A DNA stretch of 64,000 nucleotides from Symbiodinium natans (lineage: Eukaryota; Sar; Dinophyceae; Suessiales; Symbiodiniaceae). The stretch's first letter is position 1. Every line of letters starts with the position of its first letter. The notes beneath the pieces are model-generated. The model was not told where the DNA came from. It was given only the letters and a program-made list of their open reading frames with translations, and made no database searches. The stretch lies in NCBI GenBank assembly GCA_905221605.1, contig CAJNDS010000746.1, forward strand, positions 643,461 through 707,460, in the 5' to 3' direction. Shown piece after piece: positions 58,301-64,000 of this stretch. The translations under genes were made by a program, and so were the position numbers.

Positions 58301-61300
58301 AAAACCTCTGAATTAAGGAATATACCCTAATTCAAAATAGAAATCTTAGTAAAAGTTAGGTTACATTCCTGCAGTAAGGGGTTTTGGAAGATCTGGGCTT
58401 ATATAACTTAGTAGCCCAGTAGCCACCTGATAATAAGGGCACCCTTTTATGGGGTGGCTACTTTATAAGGGAACCCATAACAAAAAAAAGGGTAAAGGGT
58501 ACCACTGGGCTACCAAGAAATGCTGTAAACCCTAAACCCTACTCACCCTAAACCCTAAACCACACTCAGGGGTATAAAATTGGGGCACATTCCTTAATTG
58601 AGGGGTTTTGGAAGATCTGGGGCTTATAGGGTTTGAAGGATTTCCCGCCTCACGAGCCAGAACTGACGCCTCGAGGCGATTGAAGAGCACGTGGCGATAA
58701 ACCTTCAGGAGAGAGGGCCGAGCCGTGAAAACTCGTAGGGTTTAGGGTTTAGGGTTTGGGGTTTGGGGTTTCGGGTTTAGGGTTTAGGGCAATCTTAGGG
58801 CTCCTCTATTTTTTTGATATAACTTCAGCCCTGAACCCTAAGCCCTATGGCCTAAACCCTAAAGCCTAAAGCCTTAAGCCTAAACCCCAAACCCTAGACC
58901 CTAGACCCCTAAACCTCAAACTACGCCCCTAAGCTCTGCGGCCTAGGCATTCGGGGCGGGAAGCTCGGAAAAGAACAGTCTGGCAAGTGTGGCGAGAACG
59001 CCCGCGTTGGTCTTTTTTCAGGGCTTCGAACCTAACCCTAAACCCTAACCCCTAACCCCTAAACCCGAAAGAACTAAACCCTACCCAGGATGCGCTCATA
59101 TTCCCTCTTTCTGGGGCCCCCCGGTGTTTCGGGACTTATAAAGGATCTCCTAGCAAACCCTTTTGGAACTAAAAAAGAAGGTTTAGGGGTTTTGGGATTG
59201 GGTGCAGGGTTTAGGTTCTTGTAGCTCAGAGATGCGCCTCTGGACGCATCAGCTGCATGTCGATGAAGACCAGGAGAATCTCAAACTCGATATACGGATC
59301 TACCACCTGGAGAAGAAGGCTTTAGGGTTTAGGGTTTAAGATTTAGGCGCCCGCCCCCCCCCCCCCCCCCCGCTATAAGTCCCCACACGATGAGAGGGGC
59401 CAGACTTGGACCAACAATCAAGTCCTTCAGTTTAGGGTTGAAACCCTTGACCCCCTTGACCCCAAACCCTGAACCCTAAACCCGAAAGGTTGCAACACTT
59501 GACCCCCCAACCTCGTCTTGCATGGTCAGGGTTTAGGGTTTAGGGTTTAGGGTTTAGGGTTTAGGGTTTAGGGTTTAGGGTTTAGGGTTTAGGGTTTAGG
59601 TGTGGAGTCCAGGCTTCATAGGGTTTCCAGGCTTTTCCGGGGCCTTCCAGGATTCATATGAAGTTGGGCATATATTTCTTGTGCCCCCAAAAGGACGCCC
59701 GGCATATACACTCACCAATGTCAAAAAGGAAGCTTATATACACGCACCAAGAACAACAATATAAACCCTACTTCGTATGGCTTACCGGTTTTAGGGTTTA
59801 GGGTTTGGGGCTTAGTGTTTTAGGGTTTAGGGTTTAGGGTTTAGGGTTTAGGGTTTAGGGTTAAAAAGGTTACAAGGTTCAGGGTTTCGGCTTTGTAGAG
59901 GGCCTCCACAGCACCGAAGGTCAGCCTCGAAGCCCCTTGCAGCCCTACGCAAGAGCCCCAGGAAGTGGAAGTCTATGCAGCTGCTAGGGTTTAGGGTTTA
60001 GGGTTTAGGGTTTAGGGTTTAGGGTTTAGGGTTTAGGGTTTAGGGTTTAGGGTTTAGGGTTTAGGGTTTAGGGTTTAGGGTTTAGGGACCCAGAACCCCT
60101 GAACCCTGAACCCCCCAAACCCTAAACCTTAGAACCTAAACCCCAAACCATAAAATCCCCAAACCCTGAAGGTATACCAAACCCCTTAGAACCTAAACCC
60201 CAAACCCTGAACCCTGAACCCCAAACTTCTAAGAATGATTCCCCACACCCCAAACCCATACCCCTTAACCTACAAAAGCAAATTATGAGGGACTCTAAGG
60301 GAGGATTTTACCATACCCCTTAATTTCTTTTAAGGTTCTGCCCGAGGGGTATGTAGAATAGTTCTTGGAAAACTCCGGTGTTCGGCAGCGAGCCACCTTC
60401 CCGCAGGAGGCGCAATGGCTGAGGCAGATGTCCTGGCCAATCCGGCGGTACACGTCGCCTCAGCTTCCGGGTTTAGGGCTTAGGGCTTAGGGCTTAGGGC
60501 TTAGGGTTTAGGGTTTAGGGTTTAGGGTTTAGGGTTAGACCTAAACCACTAAAACTCGCTGAACCCTGAACCCTAAACCCATGACACTAAACCCTAAGCC
60601 CCAAACCCTAAACCCCGAACCCCGAACCCTGCACCTGGCTTCTGGGTTCTCCCTCGACCCTCAACTGCAACTCTAGAGTGTGAAACCCCATGAACCCACC
60701 ACTTAAAAACCCCTGTACATACAAAATACCCCTACTTTTCTAGGCCAATGAACTTAAACCATGAACCCAAAACATCCCGAAGCCTGCGCCCTACCTAGAG
60801 CCGGCCCCTAACAGCAGTAGACAACGGCTCATTAGGATGCCAAATCTCTTTTGTATCCATCGGCTCAGTTTACTCAAACATAGAACTCTAAACCCTAAAC
60901 CCTAAACCCTCAACCCTACACGCTAAACCCTCAACCCTCAACCCTAAACCCTAAACCTAAACCCTAACTAACCCTAAGCCCTAAACCCTACCCTAAACCC
61001 TAAACCTAAACCCTAACTAACCCTAAACCCTAACCCTACACCCTAAACCCTAACCCTAAACCCTAGCACAAAAAGCTCGCGTACAGCAAAGCAAACTTGC
61101 CTCTGCAACAAGCCTCGCTAAGGACTTCTTCCAGGAAATCCCTTCAAAGATGCATGCGTTATGGAACTTACAGGCGCCCACCCCCGCCCCCCTCCCTTCC
61201 CAGCAAGATTATTTTGCCTCAGGATTTGTAGTAAAAGACAGTTGTCAAGCGTCGATTTCGGAAAAATGACAAGGAAGATATAGCCCACTTGTGGTTCCGA

Positions 61301-62079
61301 AATAATATCTTCCCGAATGACCGCACCTGCTTTTGAGGCCCCAAACTTGCTGGAACGAAAAGGGTAGGACTTGTAGGAAGTGCTTTGGGAAGGGAGGTCG
61401 AATGAGAAGAAGTAGGAAGCAATAAACAAATGGAAAAGGTCGTGGGCGGTACAATAAGCAAACGGAAGGAGTTTTGGGCAGCGCAAATAAGCAAATGCAA
61501 GGGGCCCTGAACGGTGCAATAAGCAAATGGAAGGGGGCCAGGCTCCCAAATTGGCTTCGCAAGGCGCCAAATTGGCATCAAAAGCCCCCAAATTGGCCCC
61601 CCAATTGCCTTCATAAAGCACCGAGCTTGCTTCACAAGTCCCCAAATTGGCTTCAAAAGGCATTAAATTGGCTTCAGAATTCCTCAAATTGGCCAATAAG
61701 GGTTTCCCTAAACCCTTCAAAACCCAAACCCAAGACAATTACTACAGCCCAGGTTTAGGATTTCGGGTTTCTCCGAATACGGGCAGAGGCACCAAATTGC
61801 TGCAGAAGCCCTAAGTTTGCTACAGAAAGCCCCCGTTTGCTTAAGAACCCCCCCAAATAAAATAAAATAAACAATGAAAAAACATATATATATATATATA
61901 TTATACATAATAAAAGAAAACCGTCTAGGCCCTATATTACCTTTATAAAGAAGAATGTGTCTTTTGTGAGGGTTCTTAAGCATTGTAGATTGCCATTTCA
62001 TGTACGGGTCGCTGGACGGTGTGCCGCAGTGGACGCAGCGGTAGCGCTTGCCCGTGTCCGACGGCTGCGCTGGGGCCAT
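49316..62079 (-). CDS. ARV1: ARV1-like ER lipid homeostasis protein, 15 exons, 287 residues
   Basis: ARV1 family proteins sit in the ER membrane and act in sterol/sphingolipid distribution and GPI-anchor synthesis. Exons, 5' to 3' on the minus strand: 62013-62079, 60397-60458, 59238-59306, 58649-58702, 57561-57596, 57090-57150, 56684-56711, 56241-56266, 53308-53359, 51468-51542, 51257-51311, 50478-50537, 49887-49954, 49459-49540, 49316-49384. They total 864 nt with phase conserved at every junction, starting at ATG and ending at TGA. The product opens with a CxxC...CxxC zinc ribbon (RYRCVHCG, then SHCASCGK). This runs into the family signature VVDPYIEFE...VFIDMQLMRPE-VYRHVLFN, then hydrophobic spans ending near LFVAAANVLALRT. 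Length and motif order match ARV1 (usually about 240-320 aa). Donors are 7 GT, 6 GC and 1 GA; 12 of 14 acceptors are AG followed by G. The signature exons are firm. The two short exons at 56.7 and 56.2 kb and the C-terminal two exons rest on phase and splice sites only. Confidence 0.88.
49385..49458 (-). repeat. Telomeric-heptamer intron (74 nt, ARV1 intron 14)
   Basis: On the sense strand the intron is gtgagcttc, about eight CCCTAAA-type units, then gcccttttcaag. It is in effect a short telomeric array with splice sites at the edges. Confidence 0.75.
49459..49540 (-). CDS. ARV1: ARV1 exon 14
   Basis: Encodes WPLVMHVLSMALVTGFFAAT then CVPNNFS, strongly hydrophobic. Acceptor gttaagag; donor gtgagc is the best in the gene. 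Confidence 0.68.
49887..49954 (-). CDS. ARV1: ARV1 exon 13
   Basis: Encodes DKDYKRAGGAVALGYVARAV then AT, a hydrophobic segment at the place of the last ARV1 span. Acceptor cacgaag/G, donor gttctta. Confidence 0.82.
50478..50537 (-). CDS. ARV1: ARV1 exon 12 (membrane span)
   Basis: Twenty codons, AIALALSLFVAAANVLALRT, matching the FVLTSNxxAxRVT span. Acceptor gacgag/G, donor gtgctgg. Confidence 0.86.
51257..51311 (-). CDS. ARV1: ARV1 exon 11
   Basis: Encodes IYTLVPTIWSTFSADAGS, equivalent to the LLIPAVIW span. Acceptor accaaag/G derives from a CCCTAAAC-type array; donor gtagacc. Confidence 0.82.
51312..51467 (-). repeat. Inverted heptamer hairpin intron (156 nt, ARV1 intron 10)
   Basis: Sense strand: GA donor, short C/T-rich leader, about eleven TTTAGGG units, a small loop containing gctagctcgagc, then a short CCCTAAA block and the AAAG acceptor. 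The two blocks can pair. Confidence 0.78.
51468..51542 (-). CDS. ARV1: ARV1 exon 10
   Basis: Encodes AEGGTWGESPRRRIWEAVSI followed by SSFGK. SSxGK lines up with the conserved SSYGK/SSYFK of ARV1. GA donor (gactctg); acceptor gggcag/GG. Confidence 0.8.
52882..53013 (+). repeat. TTTAGGG array
   Basis: About 18 units in ARV1 intron 9. Confidence 0.93.
53308..53359 (-). CDS. ARV1: ARV1 exon 9
   Basis: Encodes DWAILEETFLETAVRLW. The LETA stretch resembles the third-span region of animal ARV1. Acceptor tccgag/GC, GC donor (gctgcg). A GT donor 11 nt further on is an alternative but breaks phase. Confidence 0.7.
54075..54297 (+). repeat. TTTAGGG array, about 31 units
   Basis: Longest nearly perfect array, inside ARV1 intron 8 (2.9 kb). 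Confidence 0.95.
54755..55322 (+). repeat. Degenerate CCCTAAA array, 570 bp
   Basis: Mixture of CCCTAAA, CCCTGAA, CCCCAAA and CCCCTAAA units inside ARV1 intron 8, opposite in orientation to the array at 54075-54297. Confidence 0.93.
56241..56266 (-). CDS. ARV1: ARV1 exon 8 (26 nt)
   Basis: Encodes LVGSSWSW in phase. Acceptor caacacag/G, donor gtggtag. Weak similarity; included because the phases fit on both sides. Confidence 0.45.
56684..56711 (-). CDS. ARV1: ARV1 exon 7 (28 nt)
   Basis: Encodes AEHVNLESL in phase. Acceptor cagctcag, GC donor (gctgctc). Chosen because it is the only in-phase bridge found with exon 8; support is phase and weak similarity only. Confidence 0.5.
57090..57150 (-). 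CDS. ARV1: ARV1 exon 6
   Basis: Encodes GCCAPHQMLHRLKEEESFLD. The acceptor is the heptamer itself, ...tttag/GG, at the end of a TTTAGGG array. GT donor (gtgccg). Confidence 0.75.
57561..57596 (-). CDS. ARV1: ARV1 exon 5 (hydrophobic)
   Basis: Twelve codons, ASRFLLLCFLLD, matching the first membrane span after the YRH motif. The acceptor aaacccag/GCC is the end of a CCCTAAA array. GC donor (gcgcat). Confidence 0.8.
58289..58397. mobile_element. 109-bp palindrome in ARV1 intron 4
   Basis: cccagatcttccaaaacc at the start, ggttttggaagatctggg at the end. One end recurs at 58602-58622. Confidence 0.72.
58649..58702 (-). CDS. ARV1: ARV1 exon 4 (YRHVLFN motif)
   Basis: Encodes VYRHVLFNRLEASVLARE. 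Joined in phase 0 to exon 3 it gives RPE-VYRHVLFN, the expected ARV1 order. GC donor (gcggga). The sense-strand acceptor side is preceded by a CCCTAAA array. Confidence 0.92.
59238..59306 (-). CDS. ARV1: ARV1 exon 3 (family signature)
   Basis: Encodes VVDPYIEFEILLVFIDMQLM plus RPE, the most conserved ARV1 stretch. Acceptor cttcttctccag/GTGG, GC donor after GAG. The open plus-strand reading of the same bases is a shadow. Confidence 0.92.
59987..60087 (+). repeat. TTTAGGG array
   Basis: About 14 perfect units in ARV1 intron 2. Confidence 0.93.
60397..60458 (-). CDS. ARV1: ARV1 exon 2 (second CxxC)
   Basis: Reads SDVYRRIGQDICLSHCASCGK once joined to exon 1 and supplies the second Cys pair of the ribbon. 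Acceptor ctgag/G, donor AAG/gtggct. A variant heptamer array (60470-60537) lies just upstream in the sense direction. Confidence 0.88.
61400..61700 (+). repeat. Degenerate short tandem repeats in ARV1 intron 1
   Basis: Units like agcaaatggaag (61420-61540) and cccaaattggcttc (61545-61690). They create the 206-residue minus frame, which is not taken as a gene. Confidence 0.7.
62013..62079 (-). CDS. ARV1: ARV1 exon 1 (start codon, first CxxC)
   Basis: Starts MAPAQPSDTGKRYRC and holds the first zinc-ribbon pair, CVHC. Ends after a single base of a codon at a GC donor (gcgacccg). The donor and the next acceptor share the direct repeat GCGAC. The start is the first ATG of a 120-codon open frame; no upstream in-frame alternative was seen. 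Confidence 0.85.
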
Positions 62080-64000
62080 GGGAATGCGTAGTATGGCAGC
62101 GGGTGTGGGTCGATCTGAGTATCACTTGGTAGGGTTTGGGGTTTAGGGCTTAGGGTACTAAGGGGATAACATGAAGGCCCATGAGACTTCTTCACTGCAC
62201 TAGTCCTTGCGAGATTGCCTCAGAATGCTTGACATGCTGCCCCTCGACCCTAAACTCAAAAACCTAAACCCTACACCCCAAACCCCAAAACCCTACCCGG
62301 GGGGCCCTAAACCCTAAACCCCCCAAGCATATTTCACGCTGAGGTACATGGGCCCTAGGTTGAAGAGTTGAGGTGATTGGGGCTTAGGGCTTTTGGGGGT
62401 CATAAGGTTTATGAGGCTACGGTTTTTGAGGGGGTGGGTATTGAGGGGATTGAGGGTTTAGGGGGGCGGTTTGGGATACCCAGGGCCATGGCCTGAAAGC
62501 GCAAAGGTGGGACAACAACTAAGCCCTAGACAACCTATCCTATAAACCCCCACAAACCCCATAAACTCTATGAATATGAATCCTATACATCCTACATGCT
62601 CAATAACCTACATACCCTATAAACCTAAACCCTTCATGGTTCTGCCAGGATGACAAGCCTGAACTGGTGAACAATTGAGGGCTTGCGTTGGGTTCCACAA
62701 GAGACCTGAACTCAAAAGAACGTACGCCTAAACCCAAACCCAAAAAAACCCTAAGCGAACCCGACAGAAAATGAACGAGCTGCCTAAACCCTAAACCCTA
62801 AACCCTAAACCCTGAACCCTGAACCCTAAACCCTAAACCCTGAACCCTAAACCCTAACCCTAAACTTTGGCCCTAAACCCTAAACCCCTGAACCCTACAC
62901 CGCATCCGAGGATTGCACCGCGGGATTTTCAGGGTAGCCGCAAACTCCCGGAGTGCCATCCTGACTTAGGTTTAAGGTTTAGGGCTAGGGTTTAGGCTTT
63001 AAGCTTTAGGGTTTAGGGTGTAGGGTTCAGAGTTTAGAGTTAAGGGTTTAGGATTTGGGGTTTAGGCTTTAGGGTTTAGGTCTTCGTCTGAATGTATGTC
63101 ACGGTTGTTGCGGCCCATCGCTTCGCCGGAACTGAAGACGTCTGGGAGGATCCGAAAAGTCGAGCCCCCAAAATATCACATGATACTACTACTGGGTCAA
63201 ATTAAGGAACCCATTATTTTAAAAACAAATCATATATGTATAAAAAACCACCATTCCTAAAGTCATATTTTCAAAATTACTTTCATTGTTTTCTGTTCTT
63301 TATGTTTTCCGTTGCTGTCGCTGTGGGTCTTGCTTATGTTTTCGATTACGATTTCATGTCTTTAATATATATTTATATATAGATGTATACAAGAAAAATC
63401 CCTGCAATGCAGTTCTCGATTTTTCCTGTTTCTCAATTTGTAAGGTTTGTATTTCATGTTGCTATCGCTGCAGGTATCTGGCTATCTGGCTCATCTTTTC
63501 GATTATTTTTAGACATTCATATATGTATAACAATGTCAAAATCCCTACAGCGATGTTTTCTAAATTGCTGTTATTGTGGTTTGTTTTTTTATGCTTTCCG
63601 TTGCTGTAAATGTCGGCCTCTGGCTTATCCTTTCAATGGTGATTGGTATAACGCATAATCAAGACATTAAAATATTAACACAACATAATAAACGCAAGTC
63701 AAGAAGCACGAGGGGACGTCAACAAAAAGATGTCAAGCTTATACTCTTTCACCGCACCGTGCTGCGTGCTTCTCTACAGGCTTCAAAAAACCCGCCTAGT
63801 CTATCTGTTTCCAAAAAGTATTGTTGAGGTTACTTTGTAAACCTCACCCTTTAACTTCTAAATCTGTCATCGCCACTCACTCAGCGCGTCGGCGCCTGGG
63901 CGTGAGCGAATTATTTGTTAAAGTTTTAACTGGTCTAGGTTATGAAAAAACTGAGTGTGAAACTTTGGCATGGGCTTGGGTGCAGCTTCTGTGGCCTCGC
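62080..64000. other. ARV1 upstream region
   Basis: Short mixed arrays to 63090, then AT-rich DNA. No promoter motif or spliced-leader sequence was seen. The last 100 bp has no assigned feature. Confidence 0.45.
63300..63645 (+). repeat. Decayed 145-bp tandem repeat
   Basis: ttccgttgctgtcgctgtgg near 63308, a related gttgctatcgctgcagg near 63459, ttccgttgctgtaaatgtcgg near 63597. Confidence 0.55.

Noticed and set aside
58940-59015. Terminal ARV1 exon (TNAGVLATLARLFFSELPAP then stop)
   Set aside because: Exons 3 and 4 join directly in phase with the conserved RPE-VYRH order, leaving no place for it.
61118-61738. 206-codon minus ORF
   Set aside because: Made of degenerate short tandem repeats and lies in ARV1 intron 1.
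1-64000. CRISPR array or bacterial operon
   Set aside because: Repeats are contiguous heptamers without unique spacers, and no prokaryotic gene layout is present.
1-64000. Dinoflagellate spliced-leader relic (ccattttggctcaag)
   Set aside because: Looked for on both strands by eye and not found.

Overview
The window looks like nuclear DNA of a dinoflagellate or close alveolate. There are no long ORFs and no bacterial-type genes. Short GC-rich, codon-like islands (about 30-220 bp) sit in a sea of telomere-type heptamer arrays (TTTAGGG / CCCTAAA and variants) in both orientations. Where a gene could be assembled, its introns use GT, GC and GA donors and AG acceptors that are nearly always followed by G. 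That splice-site mixture is known from dinoflagellates. The genus was not determined.

One complete gene was assembled by eye. An ARV1 homologue (ER lipid/sterol homeostasis, zinc ribbon plus multi-spanning domain) lies on the minus strand at 62079-49316. It has 15 exons, 14 introns and 864 coding nt including the stop, with consistent phase at every junction. The telomere-like arrays lie in its introns. One 74-nt intron (49385-49458) is almost entirely CCCTAAA units. A 156-nt GA-AG intron (51312-51467) is a TTTAGGG block facing a CCCTAAA block, so it can fold on itself and bring the splice sites together.

Left of ARV1, coding-type islands continue on the minus strand to about 0.4 kb. 49.2-44.4 kb holds a chain of exons with EF-hand-like segments. 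43.7-34.2 kb holds about fifteen further islands, including a coiled-coil exon at 36.5-36.8 kb and a GxVTFxDF motif at 34.5 kb. 32.3-17.9 kb holds about twenty more. 16.6-16.9 kb may be a C-terminal exon. 13.8-0.4 kb holds islands of which two (10.4 and 9.5 kb) join into one pentatricopeptide-repeat motif. Apart from ARV1 these could not be assigned to named genes, and their grouping into genes is uncertain. The uniform strand fits the unidirectional gene order known in dinoflagellates. 62.2-64 kb is upstream, mostly non-coding DNA.

Intron interiors also carry several families of short palindromic elements. One is a 109-bp hairpin with two copies, each flanked by a 2-bp direct repeat; one copy makes up most of a 144-bp intron. 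The main candidate for a new system is a large-scale introner-like process in which telomeric heptamer arrays and hairpin elements have become introns and may supply the splice sites.
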